A stretch of DNA of 64,000 nt from Cyanophora paradoxa (Eukaryota > Glaucocystophyceae > Cyanophorales > Cyanophoraceae). The notes under the pieces were generated by a model. That model was not told where the DNA came from, did not search any database, and saw only the letters and a program-made list of their open reading frames with translations. Within the stretch, counting starts at the first letter, position 1; each line of letters opens with the position of its first letter. The DNA lies in assembly GCA_004431415.1 (NCBI GenBank), contig QPMI01000195.1, forward strand, positions 1 through 64,000, in the 5' to 3' direction. The translations under genes were made by a program, and so were the position numbers. Below are positions 39,335 to 48,832 of the stretch, one piece after another.

Positions 39335-40600
39335 TCGGGCGGCACCTGCTTGCTGTAGTTCTCCGCGGCGGCCTGCCACGCGCCCCACGCGGACCTCTCG
39401 TCCACGGCCGGGGTGGAGGAGGCTTCGTCGGCCTTGGCCTTGCCCTGGGCCTTTGGAGCGGGGGCGGGCGCCTCGGCCTTGGGGGCCGGCGCCGCCTCCT
39501 CGGGCACAAGGTCGCGGGCCGCGCCCCGCCAGAAGTCCGTCTCCTTCTTCGGGTCCCGGAACTAAGAGGAAATAAGAAAGGAAAAGGAAAAGGAAGGGAG
39601 GAGGGTACGCCGCACCTCGGGCTCCGGGGCCTTGGCCTTGGGGACCTTGGGGGGCTTGGGGGCCGCCGCCGGGGGAGCAGAAGACGCGGCCTCGGCCGGC
39701 TTGGGGGCGGCCTCGGGGGGTACCACGAAGTCCTTGGCGGCCTCACGCCAGAAGGCAACCTCCTTCTCCGGGTCCCGCGGCTCGAGCTCGGGCTGCGTGC
39801 GCGGCGCGCGTGAGCGGCGGCGCGCGGCGGCGGGCGGCGGGCGCCGGACCTCCGCCTGCATCGAGGAGCGCCAGGTGTCCCAGGCGCCCTCCGGCACGGT
39901 GGCCGCCTCGACCTCGTAGCCGTCGACGACCTTGAACTCGGGCGGCGGCCGCTCGATGTCCGGCGCGTCGCCGATGAGCTCCTTCATCGCGTCAGAGAGC
40001 TCCACCTCGACGATCTCCGGCTCGTAGCGCGACGTGTCCACGGGCAGCGGGAACGCGGCCTTCGCGCTCTCCAGGTCGACCTCCTCCGCCTCGTCCACCT
40101 CGGGCTTCGGGGTCGAAGACGCGTCGTTGGACTGCGAGCCCCCCTTCTTCTTCGCCCAGGAAGCCCATTTGTTCGATCCGCCGAAGCCGCCCTTCTTCCC
40201 CTTCTTCCCGCCGCCGTTTCCCGCCTGCAGCCGCCGCCCCGGTTGCAGAGTCAGCGCGGTCGTGCCGACAAGCGGTTTGAGCGCTGTCTAGACTCTAGTT
40301 GACGGCCGCGACTGCGCTTCACCGGCGCGAAATCGCCGGCGCCCGCCACGGCGCATATCCCGGGGGAGGCACCTTGCACGCGACGTCAAACTGCCGGGGC
40401 TCGGCGTGCTGCAGCAGAAAGGCGCTGTTGGTCTGCAGCCGTTCGCGACGGCCGAGCACCGAGCTGCCGGAGAAGCCCAGCCGCGACGGGTCGCGTGCGC
40501 TGTCGCTCGCCGCCGGCCGCTCTGCGACGGCGCGGGCCGGCACCGCCGGTTCAGCGCCGTATCGAGGGAGCAGCACAGTGCCACCCACGAAGGCGGCCAT
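33923..40600 (-). CDS. Muroplast-targeted W-R repeat protein with C-terminal membrane helix
   Basis: No known family recognised. Exon 1 (40600-40373) begins MAAFVGGTVLLPRYG and continues to FDVACK; the phenylalanine at position 4 and the Arg/Ser/Ala-rich stretch with LGFSGSSVLGRR are typical of glaucophyte muroplast transit peptides. Exon 2 starts at 40224 (AGNGGGKKGKKGG, KWASWAKKKGG). Over about 25 exons a short helix recurs: VAFWREAAKDF, TDFWRGAARDL, VDFWRGAAKSV, TAFWKGAARDL, ADMWRETARDL, VDMWRGAAREV, VDQWRDLARSF, VDQWRDFARSF, TDLWRGVAREA, ASMWRSFAKDV, ADMWRSFARDV, DAWRAIARAAV. A second repeat type is P.GYE..GASVPEGAWD.WR (39990-39870, 37450-37350, 36700-36600), and a third is SAWGRWREA. 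Linkers are Ala/Pro/Ser-rich and look disordered; one segment near 38450 is very acidic. The last exon (34168-33923) has a charged coiled-coil stretch and a hydrophobic helix LTLGAIITGAVALVGTVLAA before the stop. It is divergent from the penicillin-binding protein. Function is inferred only; see findings. Confidence 0.8.
39237..39334. repeat. (GCTCGG)n hexanucleotide repeat
   Basis: About 16 copies of GCTCGG (GAGCCC/CCGAGC on the other strand) inside the intron between exons coding ...AAENYSK and KPTPRDAKKEVDFW of the W-R repeat gene. A splice before it (AAGCAG|GTGCCG) and an acceptor after it (AAGGGCAG) keep the frame, so it is probably not translated, although read through it would give Pro-Glu or Arg-Ala dipeptides. 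Confidence 0.9.
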
Positions 40601-40764
40601 GCTGCAGCTCGCGTTGAAGAGAATCGCCTTTGCGCCGTACCCCCCACCGCAAGTTGAATCGTGCCCAGCCGCCGCCAGCTCTCGGACAGCCGATGGCGGG
40701 AAGGAGGCCTCGGCGCGCCCACGAGGATGCGTACGAGGAGGCTCCGCAGCCGCCGCAGCCGCCG
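40601..40764. promoter_or_regulatory. Compact divergent promoter: W-R repeat gene / penicillin-binding protein
   Basis: Only 164 bases separate the ATG of the W-R repeat protein (40600, minus) from the most likely ATG of the penicillin-binding protein (40765, plus). Both proteins have plastid-type N-termini, so shared control is plausible. If the in-frame ATG at 40692 is used instead, the gap shrinks to about 90 bases. Confidence 0.55.
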
Positions 40765-43700
40765 ATGATGGGCTTCTTGGCGCCAGCGCCCGCGGCGACG
40801 GAGCTGCCGCGCCGCCAGCCGCATGGCACGGAGGCGTCGCTCTCCTTCGGCCCGCGGCCGTCCTGGTCGTGCTCCCGGCCCGGCCTGCTTGCCGTGCACC
40901 GGCCGAACTGGAGCGCTGCCACCCCCGGGTGCTTCCCGAGTCGCTCTTTCGACGTGCGGTGGCCGTACGATGGCAGCAGCCGATCGGGCGGCGGCGGCGA
41001 TCTTTCCCGCGCGCTCGGCGTGGCGCGACTTGATTTCTTCGGGCGGCCCGTCGGCCGCACGCCCAGCGCCCTCGCGGAGGCGGCGTCCCGTGCCTTGCAT
41101 GACGACGCGGACGCCGAGCCCGTGCCGTGGGAGTCATGGGCGCCGCTCGCGCTCCCCGTCCTGCCCCTGCTCTTCCCGGACAAGGGCGGCCCCGCGCTTC
41201 GGGAGGTCCGCTGCTTCCTCCTCGACCTGCTGGGCGAGGAGCGCAAGGAGAAGTTCATGCGCTGGTGGGACAAGACGTACATCGAGATCCTCGAGTTCAT
41301 GGAAACGGTGCGCTTCGGAATGCCGGCCTCGAATGCGCGGGCGGGGGCGGGGGCGCGGCGCGGGTCCGAGGCGCGGCGGCCGGGCACAGATGTTCGGGCC
41401 CGAGGACCCGGAGAACGAGGACCGCGGGGCGATGTACCGAATCTGGCCGGGCCCCCGGGCCACGATCTTCGGCCGCTTCCTCGACTACAAGGCCGACTAC
41501 ATCAAGAAGCACGGGCGCCCGCGGCCCATCCGCCCCCCCGCGCGGCCCAAGCGGCGCGCCCCCTGGGAGAAGGTCGGTCCCCGCTCCTTTCCCGACGCGC
41601 CGGAGCGCGCGCGCCGCCCTCCGCTCACTCACGCGGGCCGCTCAGCCGCGGAACCCGCTGCCTATCCCGCTCCCGGACTGGCTTGTGGCCGAGCTCGAGC
41701 TCGACGACGGATCGTTCGACAACGGCATCTTCGCGGATCTCAAGAAGGAGATGGACGGGCCAGAGGTGCGCCGCGGCAGATTCGATCCGGCGCACGCGGA
41801 TCGAATCTCCGATCGGTCCAGGTCTGGGAGCACAGGAGCATGCCGAACCGCTTCCGCATCTTCTGCGTCATGATGATCACCTTCGTTGGCGCTGTCTTCG
41901 TCCTCATGCGCTGCGCCGCGCTCTGCATCTGGCAGAAGGAGTTCCTCTCCGTCCGTTCCCGTACCCCCCCCCCCCCCGACCCGCCTTTCGATCTCTCTGA
42001 CATGCCGTTCCCCGCACGGCGAGCAGGAGAAGGCGATTCTGCAGCAGACGACACTCGTCGACCGCTTCGAGCCCCGCCGCACCATCACCGACGCCGTCGG
42101 CCAGGCTCGCCTGTACCCCCCGAACTCTCCCCGCCGAGATCTGAGCCCGCCGCCCGCAGGTACTCGCGATGGACGAGCCGTGCTACGACGTGTACGCCCA
42201 CCCGAGGCGCGTACCCTTCCCCCGTCCTCCCCCTCCCCGGCCGCCCTTATCGCGCCTGTACCCCCCCCAGGTACTTCAAAAAGCCTGCTCGGGAGATCGC
42301 CGGAATGCTCGCGCCGATCGTCAAGCGCAAGTGCGCCGTACCCCCCTCGGCCCCGTCGCCTTCCGTCCGCCTGAAGACGCGGTAGCCCCCTGGAGCTGGA
42401 GATCGATCTCTGCCAGAGCCGCCAGTCGGGTATTCTGGTAGCCCGGAAGATCGACGAGCATCAGGTGAGCCGAGATGGGAGCGCACTCCGGGCCCTGCGG
42501 TCCTGCGCTGACGGGGGGTACAGGCCAGGGACATCGCCTTGCTGAGGCAGGAGGGTATCGACCTCTTCCAGCGGAACACGCGCGTGTACCCTCACGAGGA
42601 GATGGCCGCCGAGGCGAGCCCCGCGTACCCCCCACCCCCGCAACTCTTGTCTTGAGCGCTTACCGCAGGTGGTGGGGTACGTCAACAACGACCACAAGGG
42701 CCAGGCCGGCATCGAGATGTCGCAGTGCGTGCCCTACCCCCCCCCGTCTCCCCCCACGCAACCGAAGCGGTACCCCCCTCCAGGCAAGAAGTTCTCCTAC
42801 GGCGGCCCCGGTCGGACACGGGCGAGGTCTTCATACCCCCTCCCCCGAAGCCCAAGAAGGACGACGCGGATCGGTACCCCTCTCCCTTCTATCCTCCCCA
42901 CTGGGAGAGTCACGTACCCCCGCCAGATTCAAGGCGGTCAAGGCGGGTAGCGGCGCGCTGGCCCCCCAGACGCCCCTCACGGTCTTCGCCACGGACAAGT
43001 ACACGCTGCGGGTCCGTACTCCCTCCTGCATCGAACAGCGTACCCCTTCTCACAGCGGGAACGCCGTACCCCAGCTGCACATGGACCTGCGGCTCCAGCG
43101 GGCAGCCCGCAAGGCGCTCATCGAGTCCATGGAGAAGTACAGCGCGAAGGTTCGAATCCCGGCGGCTCAATTACGGCCTTGCTCTGAGCCGGCCGCCGTG
43201 TAGAGGGGTACCGTTGTCGTCATGGACTGCCACACGGGTGCGATCAAGGCCCTCGTCACTGTACCCTCCTACAACCCCCGCGAGTTCTTCAAGGTCACTA
43301 TCCCCTTCCCTTCCCGCTGGTCCGGTTCCTCACTGTACCCCCTCCCTGGGCAGGCCCCCCTGGAGCTCTTCAAGAACTGGGCCGTCGCGGACCTCTTCGA
43401 GCCCGTGCGGGGCCCTTTCCTTCTCCCGCTATCCCTCTACCCCCCCCCCGACCTCTTCCCCCCCCCCCTACCCCAGGGCTCGACCTTCAAGCCGATCAAC
43501 GTGGCGATCGCCCTCGAAACGGGGGCCATCAAGGTGCGGGGGGGTACTGCGCCCCGTCCTGCCGCCCCCCCCACCCAACTCTTGCTTCCCGCCTACTAGT
43601 ATCTGCTATCCAACTCTGCCGCACCCCTCTCCCATTATTCCTCCGCTCCCTCTCTCGCTGACGTGCCGGACGAACGTTCAGCCGAACGACGTGTTCTACG

Positions 43701-45977
43701 ACGAGGGGCGCATGATCATCGGCGGCTGGCCCGTCGAGAACGTCGACTACCGGTACCCCCCCCTCGCCTCGCCCTCCCCTCCTCGGCCCCCTCGGCTCAT
43801 TCGAGCCGCGAACGAACGCGCGCGAACGAAGGTACGACAAGAGCCACCGGCAGCTGACGGTGAGCAACATTCTGGAGCGTTCGTCCAACGTAGGTCCGTG
43901 TAAACTCGAACGCGCTCAGCGCTCTATCTTTCTCTCCGGGGCGCGGCTAGAGGGGACGGCGCCGCCTTCCCCGCCTTGATCCCCTTCCCCTCCCCCTCCC
44001 TCGCAGGCATGGTCCACATCATGCAGCGAATCGCCCCCAAGGTCCCCGTTCTTCCCCTCTTCTAATCTAAAGCTGAAGCTGAAGCTTTATTTCTCTACCC
44101 TTCTCCTCAGATGTACCACAAGTGGCTCGGCAAGCTCGGCATCGGCGCCGACATGAAGACCGACCTCCCGGGCTTCTCCGGCAGGCGCGCTGCATCCCCG
44201 TACCCCCCTCCCTTCCGTTCCCCCTTGACTTACGGGTTTTTGCCGCAGCTCCGTGAAGCCCATACCCATCTTCGCTCGCTACGCCATCGAGCCGGCGACC
44301 GCCGCCTTCGGACAGGCATACACCCCCTTTTCTTCATTTTCTCTCCCCCTCTGAGCGTCCGGCGGTGCCGCAGGGGTTCTCCCTTACCCCTCTCAAGCTG
44401 GTCCAGCTCCACGCGGCCCTCGCGAACGGGGGTACACTCGTTCAGCCCCGCGGTGCGTGCGGGCCCCGGCGCCGCCACTTCGCCTCTCCCCGCCCCCGCC
44501 CCCCTCATTTTTCGGCGCAGCGGTCGCGGGCCTCGTGGACGACCAGGGGAATACGGTGTGGGAGCCCCCGCGGATGGTATGCGCCCTCCTGCTCCCCCCC
44601 CCCCCAAGAAAAACAATGATTGTGATCCGCGCCCGCAGCCGGAGCAGCGCATCTTCTCTCAAGAGACCGCAAACACCGTGCGTCACGTACCCCTCCCGCC
44701 GCGTCGGCGGCAGTCCCCAACAGCGCGCTATTTTTAGGTCGTCGGGTTCATGGAGAAGGTCGTTGAGCGCGGCACCGGGCGGCCCTGCCAGGTACCCCCT
44801 CTCCTCCCCTCCGTCTTCCTATTCCCGTACCCGTCCGCGGGAGCCGATGCGGGATCGGCCAGATCCACGGGTACAGAATCGCCGGCAAGACGGGTACGGC
44901 GCAGAAGGCCAGCCCGGGGGGCCGCTACAGGTGCCCCCCTCCCCGCCCCCCATCCTCATATCGCCGCTTTTGCTGACCGTACCCCCCTCGCAGCGCCTAC
45001 GTCACGAGCTTCGTGTCGATCTACCCCGCGGACAAGCCGCGGTGCGCGCCTCCTCACTCACCCCCCCGCGCCCCCCCGCCTCTCTTCCCTCGCCGAGCCT
45101 CGCCTCGCCTCGCCTCGCGGCCCAGGTACGTGCTGATGTGCATGGTGGACGAGCCCGTCGGAAGGGACGCCTTCGGCTCGACCGTCGCCATCCCCGTCGT
45201 GAAGGCCACCCTCCAGACCCTCATCAACCTCGGTACCCCCCGCCCGCCCAGCGGCCGGGCGCCCCGCCCCCCTCCGATCCGACCGCCTCGCCCGCAGAGA
45301 GCGACGCGCCGGTGCAGAATCTGGGTCCCGACGCCAAGATGGTGAGGGAGGTCGAGGCCAAGGTGCTCGATGCGGCCCAGAAGGTGGCGTACCCCCCCTC
45401 GAATTGCCTATCGATCCGGGCGCGGCGTCACCTCCTCTCCGCAGATCCCGTCGCCGGACGGGTACGACCCGCTGAAGCCCGGCTCCAAGCCGCCCCCGCT
45501 GCCGGTACCCCCCTCGTCGGTCCGGTTCCCCCAGGAGCCTGCCATCGGGGGTACCGTGAACGGCGGGCCCAACCCCCCCGTGGGCGTGTACGGCACGCGC
45601 GCCCGCATCGCGCCGGACAGCGTACCCCCGCCGCTGCCGACCCCCCCGACGGGCCCCAACCCGGCCCAGAGCCGGGGTGCCCAGAGTGCCGGCCCCCGAC
45701 CCCCCGTCTCCGCCCCCGCTCCACGGGCCCCGGCCGCCCTGCCCCCCCGGCTTCCCGCTCCGGGCTCATCCGCGCCTAGGCCCCCGGCCGCTGTGGGCGC
45801 CCTGCCTCGCCCGGCTGCTGGACCCCCGCCGCAGCGCGGCCCGCCGCTGCCCCGCCGCGCCCCGCCGGCGCTCCGCCCCGCCCGGTCGCTGGCCCCTCGC
45901 CCGCCGGGGCGTCCCCGCCGCAGCGCCCAGCAGCCCAGGCTAAGCCTGCGGCGGGCGCGCAGCCCAAGCGCCCGTAG
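40765..45977 (+). CDS. Class B penicillin-binding protein (peptidoglycan transpeptidase)
   Basis: All three transpeptidase motifs are present: STFKPINV (SxxK, about 43480), SSN|VGMVHIM (SxN, 43887 and 44009 across an intron) and AGKTGTAQKA (KTG, about 44885). Upstream lie a membrane anchor (FCVMMITFVGAVFVLMRCAA, about 41857-41917) and the PBP dimerisation domain (RFEPRRTITDAVGQ, VLAMDEPCYDVYAHP, VVGYVNNDHKGQAGIEMSQ, 42050-42730). Further FtsI-like segments are VVVMDCHTGAIKALVTVPSY, FSLTPLKLVQLHAALANGGT and YVLMCMVDEPVGRDAFGSTV. The start MMGFLAPAPAATELPRRQP has the Phe near the N-terminus seen in glaucophyte transit peptides. Between it and the anchor lies an extra ~250-residue region (for example RWWDKTYIEILEFMET, GRFLDYKADYIKKHG) not usual in bacterial FtsI/PBP2. 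The C-terminus is a long Pro/Ala-rich tail ending AGAQPKRP, stop TAG 45975-45977. Expected role: cross-linking muroplast wall peptidoglycan, probably at the division septum, at the inner envelope. About 30 very short introns. Confidence 0.93.
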
Positions 45978-46690
45978 TCTCGCCCCAATATAAGCTTCAG
46001 CTCTGGTGCGCGAGCCGCTCGTCGAGTCGTCGACTATATGGCCAGTGGGTTTCCAGGTCCACGTCCGATACCGACTGCCCGCGCCGCGGCGCAGCGCTCG
46101 CGCTGTTTGCGTACGACACTCCAGTCTGTAGCTGGCCCGGCCCGGGGGCCTAGGCCTGGACTGGAAAACCCTGCAGCTGGCCGGGGGCCCTTGTAATCGG
46201 ATTGTCAGATCAAAAAGATTGGATTGCCATATGCATTTTGACCCGGCGGCCCTTATAATTAGACAACGCGAACGAGACTCGAGGCCCGCTGGCCATGGCC
46301 GGCCCATGCAGTCTGAGCACTGCGGCCCCCGGCAGCTGAGCCCGGCCCGGCCCGCCGGGCCGCGGCCGGGGTTAGGTCTACGCGAGGCCGAGGGAGGGGA
46401 GCTCGAGCGACTACCGTAGTCAGTGCCACGGTGCTAGTCACTGTCACTGATTCAGTGACTCCTGAGTCCTGATCGGATCACTGAGTACCCGAGCAAGCTT
46501 AAAGACTTCAAGCCTAATCAAAGGGGAAACTTGAAATAGAAGCCAATTGCAAGAGATAATTATATAAGTGCACGTGGACGATGCAGTCATCAATCAGTCA
46601 ACTTGGTAAGCTCCAATGTACCAATGTCGAATGTCGGGCGGCTGGAAGCCCGGCGGAACGCGCCACTGGAACCTCCCTCCTCCCGATATA
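45978..46690. other. Gene-free stretch after the penicillin-binding protein
   Basis: No exon recognised. Contains GGCCCGGGCC-type palindromes (about 46140 and 46345), a CAGTGACT cluster at 46430-46480 and one copy of the string CTGGAACCTCCCTCCTCCCG (46668), which recurs at 46828. Confidence 0.5.
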
Positions 46691-46816
46691 ATGAATTCGC
46701 ACACGCCGAGACAAATGGCTAGAGATATAACTGAGGTGTCCATCTGTGTCAAGTCGAGAGATGAGCCTACGGGACTAAGCCTTTCGGACATCGGACCGGG
46801 TGGAGCTCGGATGTGG
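46691..46816 (+). repeat. Inverted repeat, left arm (126 bp)
   Basis: Starts ATGAATTCGCACAC and ends GGAGCTCGGATGTGG. The reverse complement at 47263-47388 matches over the full 126 bp with one difference seen by eye (CACACGCCGAG versus CACACACCGAG). The arms are 446 bp apart. The same open frame (DITEVSICVKSRDEPT...) therefore appears on both strands, which shows it is a repeat rather than two genes. Confidence 0.92.
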
Positions 46817-47262
46817 ATCCGGAAAACTGGAACCTCCCTCCTCCCGACCGCGGCTGCCCGACCCGGTCCTCCCCCGCGCCGTCCTTTCCCGCCGCCCAAC
46901 GTCGCCCCATGCCGTGCCCTCCTCCCTGCCCCCGTCCCCCCTTCCCCCGACCAATCTTCCCCGATGCTCTGAACCCGGCGGCTCCACCAGGCTTGCTCTC
47001 GAGCTCGCACGAGCGAGCCCCCGACCCGACCCGCCGTGCCGACGACACGGCGGGCCGTACTCTAGCGTGTACAGAGTGGCTAGATTATAGTGCGCCTTCT
47101 CGGAGGCCCTAGCTTACTAGGCATAGCGCGAGCTACAGCTGCAGCTCACTTCGCTGCCCACCTCTGATTTCTACTCTCGTCCCTGGGTAGTCATCCCCTC
47201 TCCCGCGTAGGATCTTTCCTGTGCTGCAGATCTAGAATTAGCCCCCGGGGTAGCTTCTCCAG

Positions 47263-47388
47263 CCACATCCGAGCTCCACCCGGTCCGATGTCCGAAAGGC
47301 TTAGTCCCGTAGGCTCATCTCTCGACTTGACACAGATGGACACCTCAGTTATATCTCTAGCCATTTGTCTCGGTGTGTGCGAATTCAT
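47263..47388 (-). repeat. Inverted repeat, right arm (126 bp)
   Basis: Reverse complement of 46691-46816 with a single mismatch. Flanks of the two arms differ: ATAT on the outer side of the left arm, CAAAGC on the outer side of the right. No target-site duplication could be assigned. Confidence 0.92.
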
Positions 47389-47780
47389 CAAAGCACTGGA
47401 TTACACTGATTATTTCTACACTAGTACTGAAAAGCATCTCCTGAATTGCGCTGAATAAGATTCATTTCAAATACAGCAACTTGCAATTGACGATCGCGAG
47501 GGTAAGGCTTTCATTCTTCAAGAACTCTGTACCCCAACCCCGCCTCTGCAGTTCCTCTAGTACTTGAGAGTCTGCAGCTGCAGCACATGCGACCGGCTCA
47601 CCCGGGCCTAGATCGACCGGCGATGGCCGCGAGTAGAGCAGCTGTATAGCTACAGCCACAAGTAGCGACTGAGCTAGCTCGAAGCTAGCTGCGCGATCGG
47701 CGCATCGGTTGAACTCGGCACGCGACGAGCACGCGCGCGCTTTCGGCGCGACTTCTCGGGTTGGGCGGCCAGGCGTGCAG

Positions 47781-48832
47781 ATGGGTTGCGTGCAATCTCC
47801 CGGACATGGTAGCGCCGGGGGCGCCTCTGGCGGCAGTAGCCAGCCTCCGCCAGCTGCAGTCCCGGCCGCGGAGGAGAAAGTTGATGCTCGGATGGCCTTG
47901 ACGCTGAAAGGTGTAGCCATGGCCCACTTAAGCGAAGGCAAAACAGAGCAAGCACGCGGCTATTACGAGGTGCGCGGGCCCAGGCAACTGCCTGATCCGC
48001 GCGCGCGCGTGCCGTTATCCGGAGCCCGTCCTGGCTTATCCAGCGGCCGCGACACCTGATAACTTCCTTTCGAGCATGTAACACGCTAACTGAGCTGTCT
48101 GCACGCCTCAGCGGGCGCTGGAGATCCAGGAAAAGGTCTTCGGGGCAGATCACCCGGAGACCGCCTCCACGTTGCTTCTGCTCGCGGATGTGAATAAGCA
48201 AGACGGAAAGTACGACGAGGCCGAAGTCTTTTACAAGGCGAGCCGTGCTGCCGCCCCGCGCTCGCCCGGCCCCGGATCCGCGCCCCCGGATTAAGCGTTC
48301 GCTGGCCGCTTCGCGGTGACGCTGCGCGTCGTGTATCGCGACCTGTCCGCTTCGCTGAAACCGCGCCGCGCAGCGTTGTATTGATATCAGGAGAGCGAAG
48401 CTCGGTATGGCGAACCTGGACACGGCGGGAGCCATCAACGACCTAGGAGGTATGGCTCGGAATTTGATCTGAGCGGGACTCGACCTAAGCGGCCTGCGCT
48501 GCGCCGCGCACGCTTCGCAGAGCTATACCTTGTGATGGGGAGGTACCCCGAGGCGGAACCCCTGTTCATCGTGCGCGCGCCCCGGCCCGGCCGCGGCTCT
48601 CGTCAACGTTTCCGCGCCTGATGCGATGATCGCGATCGCCCGCCCGCCCGCCCGCCCGCCCGCCCCGCAGGAGTCCCGGACAATCACAGCCGAGCACTCG
48701 AAGAACATCTCGCGGGCGATGTCGCGGGACGACTCGGCCGTCGCCGCCCGCGGCTCGCTCGTCGCCGAGTCCGGCTCCGGCGTGCTCGACCCGGGCCAGG
48801 CCGCGAGCAGGCGGAGCTCGGCCGCCCCGTAG
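47781..48832 (+). CDS. Kinesin-light-chain-like TPR protein with N-terminal acylation motif
   Basis: The ATG at 47781 gives MGCVQSPGHGSAGG, then a Pro/Ala linker and tetratricopeptide helices: ALTLKGVAMAHLSEGKTEQA and RGYYE (47894-47970), RALEIQEKVFGADHPETAST and LLLADVNKQDGKYDEAEVFY (48112-48237), RAKLGMANLDTAGAINDLG (48392-48450), ELYLVMGRYPEAEPLF (48520-48570) and a last helix SRTITAEHSKNISRAMSRDD. The spacing and 'EKVFGADHPETA...GKYDEAEVFYK' are those of kinesin light chain/NB-ARC-type TPRs. Gly2 and Cys3 form the dual N-myristoylation/palmitoylation pattern, so it is probably membrane-attached on the cytosolic side. One intron uses an AG|GCGAGC donor after VFYK. The protein ends in a Ser/Ala tail (SRRSSAAP, TAG 48830-48832). 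It is short, about two and a half TPR pairs. Partner unknown. Confidence 0.75.

Noticed and set aside
46616-47391. Matching ORFs on both strands (DITEVSICVKSRDEPT...)
   Set aside because: They arise from the 126 bp inverted repeat; no protein family fits.
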